Below the pieces are notes generated by a model, which did not search any database, had not been told where the DNA came from, and worked only from the letters and a program-made list of their open reading frames with translations. From Bacilli bacterium (GTDB lineage Bacteria > Bacillota_I > Bacilli_A > RFN20 > CAG-288): a stretch of 64,000 nt of DNA. Of the stretch, positions 1-10,329 are shown one piece after another. Position numbers and translations under genes: made by a program. Position 1 is the stretch's first letter. Each line of letters opens with the position of its first letter. The stretch is taken from NCBI GenBank assembly GCA_022647725.1, contig JALCLG010000001.1, forward strand, positions 1,342,001 to 1,406,000. Reading direction: 5' to 3'.

Positions 1-1004
1 AAGGCTCTTGGCTTTGTCGGCTCCTCATCCATTATGGGGCAAAGGTTATCGGCTATTCATTGAAAGCCCCGACTAATCCCAACCTTTTTGAATTGTCTGG
101 CGTCCAAAACAGTATTACTTCAATTGAGGGTGATATCAGAGATTTTCCTACTTTATTAAATGTATTTAAGAAGTTTCAGCCCGAGATTGTTCTCCATTTG
201 GCAGCTCAGCCGATTGTCCGGGATTCTTATCGAGAACCTCTTTATACCTATGAAACAAACGTTCTTGGAACGGCAAATGTTCTTGAATGCATCCGGCTCA
301 CGCCTTCCGTGAAGTCCTTTTTGAATATTACCACTGATAAAGTTTATCTGAATGATGACATCCCGGATCATGCCTTTTCCGAGACGGAGCCTTTGGATGG
401 CTATGATCCTTATTCCAATAGCAAATCCTGCAGTGAACTGGTGACGCATTCCTATAAGAAATCTTTTTTTGCCGATAACCATTGCGCCATCTCAACTGCT
501 AGAGCAGGAAATGTTATTGGCGGAGGAGACTTTTCTCCCGATAGAATAATTCCCGATGCTATCCGTGCAATTTCTAAGAACGAACGTGTCTTTGTTCGCA
601 ATCCGAATTCTACTAGACCGTATCAGCATGTCTTAGAGCCCCTCTTTGTTTATCTCTTGATTTGCCAACAGCAATACCTTAATCCAGCCTTTTCAGGCTA
701 CTATAACGTCGGTCCGGATGATTGTGACTGTGTTACCACGGGTGAACTGATGAATCTCTTTTGCAAAGCCTGGGGAGATGGTCTTTCTTGGTATACTGAA
801 AAGACGGATGGACCTCACGAAGCAAACTTCTTAAAGCTGGACTGCAGCAAATTAAAGGCTACCTTTGCCTGGTCTCCACGCTGGCATATCGGTGATGCTA
901 TCGGAAAAATCTGTGATTGGACGAAAACCTACTTTAATGATCCGGAAAAGATTTCGGATGTCATGGATGCTCAGATTAAAGACTTCTTGGGAGAAAAGAA
1001 ATAA
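1..1004 (+). CDS. rfbG: CDP-glucose 4,6-dehydratase, 5'-truncated by window edge
   Basis: Converts CDP-glucose to CDP-4-keto-6-deoxyglucose (extended short-chain dehydrogenase, NAD cofactor, cytoplasm). The frame is open to the left edge: bases 3-59 encode GSWLCRLLIHYGAKVIGYS, which continues the family's N-terminal sequence directly into the TTG at 60, so that TTG is internal, not a start. The Rossmann glycine motif lies off the window. The catalytic YxxxK (YSNSK) is at 411-425, and the 'SARAGNVIGGGD'-like and 'TRPYQHVLEP'-like signatures typical of RfbG are present. Its stop overlaps the next start (TAATG), so it is co-translated with the SDR and RmlC-like genes that follow. No rfbF (cytidylyltransferase) is visible; it would be expected upstream. 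Confidence 0.9.
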   Translation, partial: GSWLCRLLIHYGAKVIGYSLKAPTNPNLFELSGVQNSITSIEGDIRDFPTLLNVFKKFQPEIVLHLAAQPIVRDSYREPLYTYETNVLGTANVLECIRLTPSVKSFLNITTDKVYLNDDIPDHAFSETEPLDGYDPYSNSKSCSELVTHSYKKSFFADNHCAISTARAGNVIGGGDFSPDRIIPDAIRAISKNERVFVRNPNSTRPYQHVLEPLFVYLLICQQQYLNPAFSGYYNVGPDDCDCVTTGELMNLFCKAWGDGLSWYTEKTDGPHEANFLKLDCSKLKATFAWSPRWHIGDAIGKICDWTKTYFNDPEKISDVMDAQIKDFLGEKK

Positions 1005-1918
1005 TGAAAGCAATTGTAACTGGCGCTTGTGGTTTTGTCGGGAGTCATCTTGTCAAGGTTCTTGTTTCTCATGGCATTGAAGTTCTTTGCATTGACCTGA
1101 AGATTGATGCTGCCCGCCTACCGAAAAGCGAGCTTGTTAAGACCCTTAGTCTTTCCATTGCTTCGATTGATCAACTTGAAAAGACTGTTACCAATGGAGA
1201 GTATGATCTTTTTTATCATTTTGCTTGGGTTGGTTCTGCCGGCCCCTTGCGGATGGATGAGAACGTTCAGGTACAGAACGCAATGTGGACAGTAGCCTGC
1301 CTAAGAACGGCTAAGGCCATTGGCTGCAAACGGTTTGTCTGTGCCGGATCGATTATGGAGTTTGAGGCTCATGAGGCCATCTATGCCCAGGAATCAAAAC
1401 CGGGTATGCCCTACCTTTATGGTGTCGGCAAAGTCTTGGCACATGAATTATGCAAACCTATTGCCAATCAGCTGGGAATTGATTTGGTCTGGGCCTATAT
1501 CACCAACGCTTATGGAGTAGGCGAGTCTTCTCCTAGATTCATCAACACGACCCTGCGAAAGATCAACAACCATGAAAAGCTGGAGTTCACCTCAGGAACC
1601 CAGAATTATGATTTCATCTATATTGACGATGTTGCTGAAGCCTTCTATCTTCTCGGAATCAAAGGCAAGGCTAACAAAGGCTACATCATCGGTTCCGGAC
1701 ATGCCAAGCCGCTCAAAGAGTTCATCCTTGAGATGACAAACGCCAATTGTCCGGATAACCCGCCTCTTTTTGGCGAAGTACCCTTCACGGGAGTCAATAT
1801 CCCGTTAACTACCTTCGGGACTTCTGAAATTGAGAAGGATTGCGGCTTTGCCCCTAAGGTCAGTTTTGCTGAGGGAACTAAGCGGACAATGGATTGGTTA
1901 AAAGAGGTGGATCACTGA
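1004..1918 (+). CDS. NAD(P)-dependent SDR epimerase/reductase of CDP-sugar branch
   Basis: A 304-residue extended SDR. It has the N-terminal nucleotide motif TGACGFVG (residues 6-13) and catalytic Y139-x3-K143. It lies between a CDP-glucose 4,6-dehydratase and an RmlC-like epimerase, so it probably reduces the 4-keto group of a CDP-6-deoxyhexose intermediate. The exact sugar cannot be told from sequence. It overlaps the preceding gene by one base and is followed after one base by the epimerase (TGATATG), which indicates a tightly coupled operon. Confidence 0.75.
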   Translation: MKAIVTGACGFVGSHLVKVLVSHGIEVLCIDLKIDAARLPKSELVKTLSLSIASIDQLEKTVTNGEYDLFYHFAWVGSAGPLRMDENVQVQNAMWTVACLRTAKAIGCKRFVCAGSIMEFEAHEAIYAQESKPGMPYLYGVGKVLAHELCKPIANQLGIDLVWAYITNAYGVGESSPRFINTTLRKINNHEKLEFTSGTQNYDFIYIDDVAEAFYLLGIKGKANKGYIIGSGHAKPLKEFILEMTNANCPDNPPLFGEVPFTGVNIPLTTFGTSEIEKDCGFAPKVSFAEGTKRTMDWLKEVDH

Positions 1919-1919
1919 T

Positions 1920-2498
1920 ATGCAGAAATGGAACTTTGAGAAATTGGATTTGGATGGCGCCTATCTTATCACACCCTTTTATGCCGATGATATCCGTGGA
2001 GGTTTTCTGAAGGACTATTCTCAGGAAGTCTTCGAGCAGAACGGGATTCACCACGACCTGAAGGAAGTCTTCTATACCATCTCCCACAAAGGAGTCATCC
2101 GTGCTATGCACTTCCAGCGAGTCAAACAGCAAGCCAAGCTTGTGCGCTGTGTTTCCGGTCAGGTCTATGATGTCATCATTGATCTTCGCAAGGATTCTCC
2201 CACCTTTAAAAAATGGGAAGGATTCTATCTTTCTGACGACAACATGAAGGAAATCCTAGTCCCGGAAGGTTTTGGGCATGGCTATCTGGTCTTGGAGGAT
2301 TCTATTGTTTCCTACAAGTGTGCCGAGAAGTTCTATGGCGAGTATGACAGCGGCATAAGGTATGATGACCCAGATATGGGAATCAACTGGCCTTATGACA
2401 GAATCGGTGGGAAGGAGAAGGTCATCAACTCCGTGAAGGATGATAATCTCCAGTCATTCAAGCAGTTTATGGAGCACTACTCTGATTTTCTGAATTAA
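1920..2498 (+). CDS. RmlC-like 4-keto-6-deoxysugar 3,5-epimerase
   Basis: A 192-residue cupin of the dTDP-4-dehydrorhamnose 3,5-epimerase family. The core motif is IRAMHFQ, with the catalytic His at residue 64, followed by the KLVRCVSGQVYDVIIDLR strand. Its position beside CDP-glucose dehydratase rather than rmlA/B suggests a CDP-linked substrate, epimerised at C3 and/or C5. A second, more typical rmlC is at 30583-31140. The hypothesised end product is a CDP-6-deoxyhexose other than rhamnose. Confidence 0.75.
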   Translation: MQKWNFEKLDLDGAYLITPFYADDIRGGFLKDYSQEVFEQNGIHHDLKEVFYTISHKGVIRAMHFQRVKQQAKLVRCVSGQVYDVIIDLRKDSPTFKKWEGFYLSDDNMKEILVPEGFGHGYLVLEDSIVSYKCAEKFYGEYDSGIRYDDPDMGINWPYDRIGGKEKVINSVKDDNLQSFKQFMEHYSDFLN

Positions 2499-2518
2499 TC
2501 GGCCACATCGAAATATCC

Positions 2519-3541
2519 ATGAACATAGTTTATTCCAGCAGCAATACCTATTCTGAAATTTGTGGCATATCTTTATTGTCTCTTCTTGAGAACAATAAGG
2601 ATGTTGATGCCATCAACATTTTTATTATTGACAATGGTATTTCCGCTGAGAATAAGCAAAAACTGACCGAAGTTGCCAACCTTTACCATAGAATGCTTTC
2701 TTTCAAGTCTCCTGTAGATCTTCAAGAATTGACTCATACGCAAATTTATGTAGGAAGATGGAACATTGGAACATTCTTCCGGCTCTATCTCGGCTCTATT
2801 CTGCCTCAAAGTGTTGATCGGGTTATGTATTTTGATTGTGATATGATTATCCGTCATAGCCTTGCTTCCATCTATTCTTTGGACCTAAAGGGATGTTCCG
2901 TAGCGGGCGCCGATGACTGCCGGAGTGATCTTTATCGAATCAATATTGGCACAAAACCTGGAAGCACCTATATCAATAATGGCTTTATACTCATAGATCT
3001 TCAACGCTGGCGTCAAGAAAATGTTGAAGAGGAATTCACTAAATTCATTAACCGATATCAGGGTGATATTACCTATATGGATCAAGGTGTCCTAAATGGT
3101 GTTTTGGGACCCAAGAATGAGATTCTCGAAATTGATCCGATTTTTAATTCTCAAAGAATCTTTTTTGACTTTACCTATCCCGAACTGCTTGCCTTACGAA
3201 AACCGGAATATCATCTCTCAGAAAAACAATATGAGGCTGCCATTACCGATCCTGTCATTGTCCATTTCACTCCCACTTTCATTTCCGGAACAAGACCTTG
3301 GATGGCCAAAGATAAGCATCCGTTCACAAAAGAATATCTCTATTACAAATCACTTTCACCATGGAAAGATGCTCCTCTTCGAAAAGATGATAGGAAGTTT
3401 GCTAAAAAGGCAATGACTGTCTTTTGTAAGATACTGCCGAGAAAACTGATGATTCATATCATGTCCTATTTTCATTCCAAATGGTATCCCAAGAAACGAA
3501 TTAAGATTATGAACAAAGCCTCAAGGAAATTGGAAAAATGA
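2519..3541 (+). CDS. glycosyltransferase family 8
   Basis: 340 residues. The GT8 fold is marked by the N-terminal NIVYSSSNTY strand, the metal/nucleotide-binding DxD (D106-C-D108 in VMYFDCDMII), the YINNGFILIDL segment and the DQGVLN motif. It likely transfers a hexose or galacturonic-type sugar from a UDP donor to a polysaccharide repeat unit at the inner membrane face. There is no signal peptide. The C-terminus is basic (about residues 300-340), compatible with membrane association. Its end overlaps the next glycosyltransferase by four bases (ATGA). Confidence 0.85.
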   Translation: MNIVYSSSNTYSEICGISLLSLLENNKDVDAINIFIIDNGISAENKQKLTEVANLYHRMLSFKSPVDLQELTHTQIYVGRWNIGTFFRLYLGSILPQSVDRVMYFDCDMIIRHSLASIYSLDLKGCSVAGADDCRSDLYRINIGTKPGSTYINNGFILIDLQRWRQENVEEEFTKFINRYQGDITYMDQGVLNGVLGPKNEILEIDPIFNSQRIFFDFTYPELLALRKPEYHLSEKQYEAAITDPVIVHFTPTFISGTRPWMAKDKHPFTKEYLYYKSLSPWKDAPLRKDDRKFAKKAMTVFCKILPRKLMIHIMSYFHSKWYPKKRIKIMNKASRKLEK

Positions 3542-4818
3542 AAATCTTGATTATTCACTATCGTTTTTTCATTACAGGTGGTCCTGAGAGATATTTGTTT
3601 AATGTGATTAAAGAACTTGAATCTCAAGGAAATGAAATAATCCCATTCTCTATTAAAAACTCCAATAACATTCCTTCCAAATATGAAAAGTATTTTGTGG
3701 ATAACATTGGTAAATCAAATGAAGTCTATCTTGAAAAATACCCCAAAACTATCCGAAGTTATGCTGATTTAATTGGTAGAGAGTTTTATTCTTTTAAGGT
3801 TAAAAGGGCCTTAGAAAAACTGATTAGAGCGACAAAACCTGATGTTTGTTATTTGCTCGCTTATAAAAGATCTTTGGGACCAAGTGTCATTTCCACTTGT
3901 TATAAATTTCACATTCCGGTTATTAACCGAATCTCTGATTATAACCCTATCTGTGGGCAGGGTTTTCTTTATAGAAATGGTCAATACTGTGAGGACTGCT
4001 TAAAAAAAGACCGCTATTGTTTTAAAAACAAGTGCATTAAAAACAGTCGCTTTTTTTCTTTTGTTCGATATAGATCCATCAAATTCCACAAAATGTTGCG
4101 GATTGATCAAAAAATAGCTTCTTATGTTTGCACAAACGGATTTATGAAAGAAAAAATGATTCAATATGGTTTTGATAGTGGAAAAATTCAAATAATCCCT
4201 ACTTTCTTTGAAGAAACGCCTGAATCTTTGAAACTCCGTGGCTCCAATATTGTAGATAAGAAGATGGTTAATTTTTTGTTTATTGGAAATATCGATGAGA
4301 AAAAAGGCATCTACGATTTACTGATTGCATTGAAGACCATAAAAGAAACTAGAATCAATTTCCATCTTTCAATTGTGGGAGGACTATATGAAAAGGACAA
4401 TGAAAAAGTCAAAGAAATAATCCAGGAATCCAATCTGGCTGATTGTGTTTCTCTTATTCCTTGGATTAAAGATAAATCAGTTTTTTCTGCCTATAGCAAT
4501 TCAAATGTCACAATTATTCCGACACGATGGGTTGAGAATCTTCCGAATACTCTTATCGAGTCTATCTATTTTAATCGTCCTGTTGTCGTCCCTGATTTTG
4601 GCTCATTCCTTTATACTACTTCTGATAGTGTCTCATTTCGTTTTAAAGCTCTAGATGTAGGTAGTCTTTGTAATGTTCTTACTTATATTCTTGATCATCC
4701 TGATGAAATTGAGCAAAAATCAAAAAACTGTCCATTATTTTTTAAAGATAATTTTTCTGCCCAATCTCATCTGCAAAAATTATGTTATGCTTTTCATAAT
4801 GTTATAACTAGCAAATAA
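3538..4818 (+). CDS. glycosyltransferase family 4 with cysteine cluster
   Basis: 426 residues with a GT-B fold. The C-terminal half carries the GNIDEKKGIYDLL donor-domain entry and the NLPNTLIESIYFNRPVV motif (the E-x7-E region of GT4). A cluster of cysteines around residues 138-165 (PIC, YCEDC, YCF, KCI) is seen in a subset of capsule GT4 enzymes and may bind zinc; that role is inferred. It starts inside the preceding GT8 gene (ATGA overlap). Codon use turns AT-rich here compared with genes 1-3, suggesting a separately acquired module. Confidence 0.8.
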   Translation: MKILIIHYRFFITGGPERYLFNVIKELESQGNEIIPFSIKNSNNIPSKYEKYFVDNIGKSNEVYLEKYPKTIRSYADLIGREFYSFKVKRALEKLIRATKPDVCYLLAYKRSLGPSVISTCYKFHIPVINRISDYNPICGQGFLYRNGQYCEDCLKKDRYCFKNKCIKNSRFFSFVRYRSIKFHKMLRIDQKIASYVCTNGFMKEKMIQYGFDSGKIQIIPTFFEETPESLKLRGSNIVDKKMVNFLFIGNIDEKKGIYDLLIALKTIKETRINFHLSIVGGLYEKDNEKVKEIIQESNLADCVSLIPWIKDKSVFSAYSNSNVTIIPTRWVENLPNTLIESIYFNRPVVVPDFGSFLYTTSDSVSFRFKALDVGSLCNVLTYILDHPDEIEQKSKNCPLFFKDNFSAQSHLQKLCYAFHNVITSK

Positions 4819-4836
4819 AATAACGAGGAACTAAAA

Positions 4837-6075
4837 ATGAAAATTGCAATCGCTGGTACTGGATACGTTGGTTTGTCTTTGTCTGTTTTGCTATCTCAAC
4901 TTAATGAAGTCAAAGCTGTCGATATTGTTAAAGAAAAAGTAGATTTGATAAATCAAAAAGTAAGCCCCATTAAAGATGAATATTTAGAAAAATATCTCAA
5001 AGAAAAAAAATTAAACCTAATTGCCACTCTCGATGGTGAAGGAGCATATAAGGATGCCGACTTTATAGTTATTGCTACACCTACAAACTATGACCCTATT
5101 AAAAATTACTTTGATACTTCCAGTGTTGAAAAAGTGATTGACCTTGTAACAAGAATAAATCCCAACGCGGTCATGGTTGTTAAAAGTACTGTCCCAGTAG
5201 GATTTACGCAAGCAATGAGAGAAAAGTTCAACACCAATCGTATTTTGTTTTCTCCCGAATTCCTTCGCGAGTCTAAAGCACTATATGATAATCTTTATCC
5301 TTCCAGAATTATTGTTGGTGCTCCTCAAGACGACCCACAAATGGTTGAAAAAGCAAAGACGTTTGCCCTCCTTTTGCAACAAGCTGCTATTAAGAAAGAC
5401 ATTACAACACTGATAATAGGGTCTACAGAAGCCGAAGCTGTAAAGCTGTTTGCAAATACGTATTTGGCTATGCGAGTGGCATATTTTAACGAGCTAGATA
5501 CTTATTCTGAAGCAAAAGGCTTGGATTCCAAATCGATTATCAATGGAGTGTGTTTGGATCCACGGATTGGAGATTTCTATAATAACCCTTCATTTGGATA
5601 TGGAGGATATTGTCTACCGAAGGATACGAAACAGTTGAGAGCCAATTTTGGGGATGTTCCCGAGAACTTAATATCTGCTATCGTTGAATCCAATCGTACA
5701 AGAAAAGACTTTATTTCCGATGAAGTGCTTAAGAAAGCTGGTTTCTTTGGAAAGAATCTGGATAAAGGTATTAACGGAACGCCTGGTTATCCTGTTACAA
5801 TTGGAGTCTATAGACTAACTATGAAATCAAATAGCGATAATTTCAGATCCTCATCTATCCAGGGAATTATGAAACGTATCAAAGCCAAAGGAGCTAATGT
5901 CATAATATATGAGCCTTCATTGGCGGATGGATCACTTTTCTTTGGCTCTCCCATTATCAATAACTTGGATAAATTCAAGGAAAAATCTACTGCAATTATT
6001 GCAAACAGGTTTGATAATAGCCTCGATGATGTAAAAAACAAGGTTTATACAAGGGACCTTTTCGGAAAGGACTGA
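4837..6075 (+). CDS. ugd: UDP-glucose 6-dehydrogenase
   Basis: 412 residues. Oxidises UDP-glucose to UDP-glucuronate using 2 NAD+. The N-terminal Rossmann motif is GTGYVG (residues 7-12). The catalytic Cys is C259 in [11 protein letters not shown], with the conserved lysine K205-region [12 protein letters not shown] helix. A ribosome site (aacgagga) precedes the ATG. It is followed without a gap by a UDP-glucuronate 4-epimerase, so the pair would supply UDP-galacturonate to the glycosyltransferases of this locus. Confidence 0.93.
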   Translation: MKIAIAGTGYVGLSLSVLLSQLNEVKAVDIVKEKVDLINQKVSPIKDEYLEKYLKEKKLNLIATLDGEGAYKDADFIVIATPTNYDPIKNYFDTSSVEKVIDLVTRINPNAVMVVKSTVPVGFTQAMREKFNTNRILFSPEFLRESKALYDNLYPSRIIVGAPQDDPQMVEKAKTFALLLQQAAIKKDITTLIIGSTEAEAVKLFANTYLAMRVAYFNELDTYSEAKGLDSKSIINGVCLDPRIGDFYNNPSFGYGGYCLPKDTKQLRANFGDVPENLISAIVESNRTRKDFISDEVLKKAGFFGKNLDKGINGTPGYPVTIGVYRLTMKSNSDNFRSSSIQGIMKRIKAKGANVIIYEPSLADGSLFFGSPIINNLDKFKEKSTAIIANRFDNSLDDVKNKVYTRDLFGKD

Positions 6076-7176
6076 ATGGTAATTATGAAAAACGAAATTC
6101 AGCTAGAGAATAAAACAGTACTTATTACTGGTGTTGCCGGCTTTATTGGTTCTAATCTCGTTTTACATTTGCTCAATGCAGTCAAATCTATCCATATTAT
6201 TGGTATCGATAATTTAAATAGTTACTATGATGTCTCTCTTAAAGAGTATAGGCTTGAATTAATAAATGAGGCTTTTAAAAAACGACCTGAAAGTTCTTTT
6301 ACCTTTTTAAAAGAAGACATTTCAAATAGTAAAATTGTGCAACAAGTCTTTAAGGAAGCTAAACCAACAGTTGTTGTTAATTTAGCTGCCCAAGCTGGTG
6401 TTCGCTATTCAATAACAAATCCGGATGCATATATTCAATCTAATATTATTGGTTTTTATAATATTTTAGAAGCATGTAGACATTCATACGACAATGGATC
6501 TACCGGCGTTGAGCATCTAGTATATGCCTCGTCATCATCTGTTTATGGATCAAATAAGAAAACCCCTTATTCCGAAACAGATCATGTTGACAATCCAGTT
6601 TCCCTTTATGCTGCAACTAAAAAGTCAGACGAATTGTTGGCGCATGCTTATTCAAAGCTTTACAATATTCCATGCACTGGCCTTAGATTTTTCACTGTTT
6701 ATGGACCGGCTGGTAGACCGGATATGGCTTATTTTGGGTTTACGAATAAATTAATAAAAGGTGAAAAAATAAAATTATTTAATTTTGGCCATTGCAAACG
6801 TGATTTTACATATATTGATGACATTGTTGAAGGAGTAACAAGAGTGATGGAAAAGGCTCCAGCTCGTGAAAATGGGCTTGACGGACTCCCCATTCCTCCT
6901 TTTGCAATTTATAATATCGGTAATAGCCATCCTGAGGATTTAATCTATTTTATTAAGACGCTTAGTAATGAATTGATTTCCGCAAAAGTATTGCCTGTCA
7001 ATTTCAAAATTGAGAACAATATAGAATTGGTTCCAATGCAACCTGGAGATGTGCCTGTAACTTTTGCAAACACTGAATTGCTTAAAAAAGACTTTTGTTT
7101 TTCGCCACATACTGATTTGAAATGTGGCCTTCATTCATTCGCCCTTTGGTTTTCACAATATTACTTTAAAAACTGA
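6076..7176 (+). CDS. UDP-glucuronate 4-epimerase
   Basis: 366 residues, extended SDR. NAD motif GVAGFIG (19-25), catalytic Y178-x3-K182. The GRPDMAYFGFTNKL and CKRDFTYIDDIVEG segments are characteristic of UDP-GlcA 4-epimerases (LpsL/Cap1J group). It makes UDP-galacturonate from the product of the preceding ugd. Two ATGs are possible, 6076 (adjoining the ugd stop) and 6085; AAGGA just upstream fits either. Confidence 0.88.
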   Translation: MVIMKNEIQLENKTVLITGVAGFIGSNLVLHLLNAVKSIHIIGIDNLNSYYDVSLKEYRLELINEAFKKRPESSFTFLKEDISNSKIVQQVFKEAKPTVVVNLAAQAGVRYSITNPDAYIQSNIIGFYNILEACRHSYDNGSTGVEHLVYASSSSVYGSNKKTPYSETDHVDNPVSLYAATKKSDELLAHAYSKLYNIPCTGLRFFTVYGPAGRPDMAYFGFTNKLIKGEKIKLFNFGHCKRDFTYIDDIVEGVTRVMEKAPARENGLDGLPIPPFAIYNIGNSHPEDLIYFIKTLSNELISAKVLPVNFKIENNIELVPMQPGDVPVTFANTELLKKDFCFSPHTDLKCGLHSFALWFSQYYFKN

Positions 7177-7711
7177 GTGCTATTTTAAGTTCTTAGGCCA
7201 TAGTTTTATTCATAATTATTCGCTTGAAATTCTGATTTTTTCTTCCAATTTTATGTAGTCTTTTTTCAGAAAAAGTTGTGGGTGAAATTATCCGCTTTTA
7301 ATATTTCCTACAATAATACAAATCAATTGTTTTAATAAATGCCATTACAAATTTTCACGGAAGTCACAGCAATTTCTTAATTTTAAAAAGACAGCAGGTA
7401 TTCAAAAGTAAAAATTAGATTCCATTTTTTAGGCCCTGCTCTTGATAAAAAGGCCCTTTTCAACCAATCAGGAACGAAATCCGGTTAGGAACAATGTTTA
7501 GAAGTAAGATCAATTATCTTGTACTCTCTACCTTTGAAAAAAGTTCCCTCTTGATAAATATAACCAAATGCATAGTCATAATTTTTATGTGGTATAATTA
7601 CTAAGGAAGCACAAAGAAACATCGAAAGTGTTTTTTATAATTAAAAAATACAATTCGTTTCTTTCTGTATTCCCTAATTCATATCGTTTTTTAATATACA
7701 GATTAAAATAG
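7177..7711. other. AT-rich intergenic region, no gene seen
   Basis: About 535 bases separating the precursor-sugar genes from the polymerase gene. No open frame on either strand looks like protein. The only feature I can support is an extended -10 promoter near 7590. Confidence 0.6.
7590..7598 (+). promoter_or_regulatory. extended -10 promoter for polymerase gene
   Basis: TGGTATAAT (TGnTATAAT) with no convincing -35. It would start transcription near 7605 and give a leader of about 105 nt before the ATG at 7712. Confidence 0.45.
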
Positions 7712-8950
7712 ATGAGAGAACAAACACGTCGCTTAAATAAAAATCACCTTATCGAATATGTTATGATTTTTCTTTTTTTATTGCCTATTTTTGAACCGAA
7801 AATAATTAAAGTGTTTCCGGTAATTGATTTCTTCTTTGTCTTTGGGAATGTTGTAGAGGCTGCGTATTTTATTGTTCTTCTTTTATTCACCAAGAAAAGA
7901 ATTCCGAAAATTATCCTTTTTTGGATTGGCTATCGTGTCTATATGTTAACTATTATGTTACTTAACGGACAGCTTTCCACACTGAAAGAATGGGGCTATT
8001 TAACTCTTTTAGTAACTAATTTAATTTTTGTTTTCGAAAAATACCGCTATAAAAACACTACTTTATTTTTGTCTTCAATGTCTATTCTTTGCACAGTTTA
8101 CCTTTTAATCAATTTTATAACTTTACTTGTCTTTAAACGGGGTATTTATCGCTCTGCTCTTACAAGCTATAATCCAGATAATGATTGGTACTTCTTAGGA
8201 ATCAAAATACAGTTTACAACAATGATGATTCCTGGGATAACCTCTTCTTTGCTACTAATGGAACAAGAGAAAAACAAAAAAAGCGTTTTGCTTTTGACTA
8301 TTTCAATTTTATCTTCATTGCTGAATATCTTCTATAAAAATATTGGAACTGCTCTTTTTGGGACAATCTTGTTAGTCCTATTCCTATTCATACTTAGAAT
8401 TTCAAAAGTCAGATTCCGTTTTGAAACATTGCTTCTTCTTGCACTTATTTTTAATATATTAGTTTTGTTTTTTAATGTTCAGAATCTCTTCTCAGGAGTA
8501 CTTTATCAATTGTTTAAGAAAGATTCTACATTATCAACTCGAACTCTAATTTGGGAATCCGCTATTAATTTGTTATCGATCAGTTCCCCATTCGAGATCG
8601 TATTTGGACATGGTTATAACACAAATTTCGTTCCTTTTCATGGTATCACTTATGATTATATAAACTGTCATAATGAATTTTTAGCAATACTATATTACAA
8701 TGGTTTTGTGGGAGCCATACTTTTTGTTAGCTTTTTGCTCTATTGTTGTAAAAATAGGGATTATAGAACTAAACAATATCAACTTGTAAACATCTTATGT
8801 TTTGTTCTTCTTCTAATGTGTATTAATGAAGAATATTTTGAAATTGCTATTTGCTATATACCATTCTTATCTTTCCACTATTTTCTTCCAAATGCAAAGA
8901 ATGTAAAAATCAATAAAATAGTCTATAAGAATTCTTTTCTTCCTGAATAA
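7712..8950 (+). CDS. Wzy/O-antigen ligase-type polysaccharide polymerase
   Basis: 412 residues, almost entirely hydrophobic, with roughly ten membrane segments. The large loop and following helices (about residues 275-345) carry the polymerase/ligase signature: STRTLIWESA, GHGYN, CHNEFLAILYYNG. It would join repeat units of the first polysaccharide locus outside the membrane. AT-rich, like the neighbouring glycosyltransferase. A second, unrelated-looking polymerase lies at 21380-22816, matching the second locus. Confidence 0.75.
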   Translation: MREQTRRLNKNHLIEYVMIFLFLLPIFEPKIIKVFPVIDFFFVFGNVVEAAYFIVLLLFTKKRIPKIILFWIGYRVYMLTIMLLNGQLSTLKEWGYLTLLVTNLIFVFEKYRYKNTTLFLSSMSILCTVYLLINFITLLVFKRGIYRSALTSYNPDNDWYFLGIKIQFTTMMIPGITSSLLLMEQEKNKKSVLLLTISILSSLLNIFYKNIGTALFGTILLVLFLFILRISKVRFRFETLLLLALIFNILVLFFNVQNLFSGVLYQLFKKDSTLSTRTLIWESAINLLSISSPFEIVFGHGYNTNFVPFHGITYDYINCHNEFLAILYYNGFVGAILFVSFLLYCCKNRDYRTKQYQLVNILCFVLLLMCINEEYFEIAICYIPFLSFHYFLPNAKNVKINKIVYKNSFLPE

Positions 8951-9002
8951 GTTGGCTGCTTTTGCAAAGAATTGCATTGATAATGACAAAAGAAGGCTAT
9001 AG

Positions 9003-9995
9003 ATGGAAAACATAGTTCTTTCAGACTTTGATACCGTAAAAGGGAAAAATAAAGGGTTCTTAGATGGACTGAATAGTATTACCAATATGGATTGGAAATG
9101 GAAAACCCATATAAACAATTTTTCACATCGAAACCCGTTACGTAACTTTTTAAGGCTACTCAATTATTTTGCTTTTTCTTTTAATATCTTTTTGCATCGC
9201 AAGAATTACAAAAATGTTCTAGCTTGGCAACAATTTTACGGATTATGTCTTTGCTGGTTTATGGCTTTTTTTCATAAAAGTGGTCTTCCTAACATTTCAA
9301 TTATGACTTTTATCTATATTGAGAAAAAAGGACTCGTTGGGAAATTATATAAGCATTTTATTAATAAGGCTTTATATTGTCATTCACTAAAGTATATTTT
9401 TGTTTTATCAACTAACGAAATTTCAAAATATGAGACTATTTTTCCTCAAATCAAAGGGAAAATTATTTTTCATAAAATGGGGATATCTAATGAGACTGTT
9501 TTTCCTGCCAAAAAAGGAAATTACTATCTTTCCGCTGGAAGAAGTAATCGGGATTACGATTTCCTTTTAAAGTGTTTTGAAGAAAATAGACTTCCTTTAA
9601 TAATTCTTTCTGACACATTTAAACCTAAAGATCTTCCCAGTAATATTAAAATTATTGATAATTGCTTTGGAACTGACTTTGAAAAAATGGTCTCTGAGTG
9701 TTTTTGCTTCTTAATATCATTAAAAGATGTTCCCGTTTCTTCTGGCCAACTTGCTACTTTAACTGCTTTGAAATATCACAAACCAGTAATAGCATGTAAG
9801 AATCCTGGAATTAATGATTATATATCTAATGATGTAAATGGTTTCCTTATCAATAAAGACTACTCTGAGCTGATGAATTGTATCAATAAGCTTCAGGACA
9901 ATAATGTATATTCAAGATTAACCACTAATAAACAAGTCTATACTGACTTTACTTTAGGCCAAAATATCGGAGATAATCTAATGGACCAAAACTAA
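9003..9995 (+). CDS. GT-B glycosyltransferase (GT1/GT4-like)
   Basis: 330 residues. The C-terminal donor domain starts at about residue 175 (YYLSAGRSNRDYDFLLK) and contains the SSGQLATLTALKYHKPVIA and NDVNGFLI segments that replace the usual E-x7-E region. The N-terminal acceptor domain is basic and AT-rich. It sits 52 bases after the polymerase in the same direction. Donor and acceptor sugars cannot be inferred. Confidence 0.65.
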   Translation: MENIVLSDFDTVKGKNKGFLDGLNSITNMDWKWKTHINNFSHRNPLRNFLRLLNYFAFSFNIFLHRKNYKNVLAWQQFYGLCLCWFMAFFHKSGLPNISIMTFIYIEKKGLVGKLYKHFINKALYCHSLKYIFVLSTNEISKYETIFPQIKGKIIFHKMGISNETVFPAKKGNYYLSAGRSNRDYDFLLKCFEENRLPLIILSDTFKPKDLPSNIKIIDNCFGTDFEKMVSECFCFLISLKDVPVSSGQLATLTALKYHKPVIACKNPGINDYISNDVNGFLINKDYSELMNCINKLQDNNVYSRLTTNKQVYTDFTLGQNIGDNLMDQN

Positions 9996-10329
9996 TGATG
10001 TAAATTTATTTCTTTAGTGTATTATTTTTGGGTCAATGTGATGTTATTCTTTTTCCACAGAATTGTTTAATTAAATGAATCGGCGGGAAATGTTTATGTA
10101 GCAAAGTTTTTAGATCGCGTTAGTGTTCTTTAGACCATATTTTCTTACTGACGACGAGCATCTTATTCTCTTGATCTTCTCTTACGCTGTTACCTTTGCA
10201 AGACGGAGAAAAGCACGACTTAGTGGACAAGAACTCAGCTCCTCTTGAAAATTCTTCGTATACCTGTCTTTACTTGCCATAAAGATGGAGTTTCTCAACC
10301 CGACGTGGATTGGCTAAATCTATTTTAGT
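9996..10329. other. intergenic stretch without recognisable gene
   Basis: After the glycosyltransferase stop no intact frame is present. The base composition rises toward that of the decayed transposase remnant that follows, so part of this stretch may belong to the same dead element. Confidence 0.4.

Noticed and set aside
60..62. TTG as start of the first gene
   Set aside because: The frame continues to the left edge with family sequence, so the gene begins outside the window.
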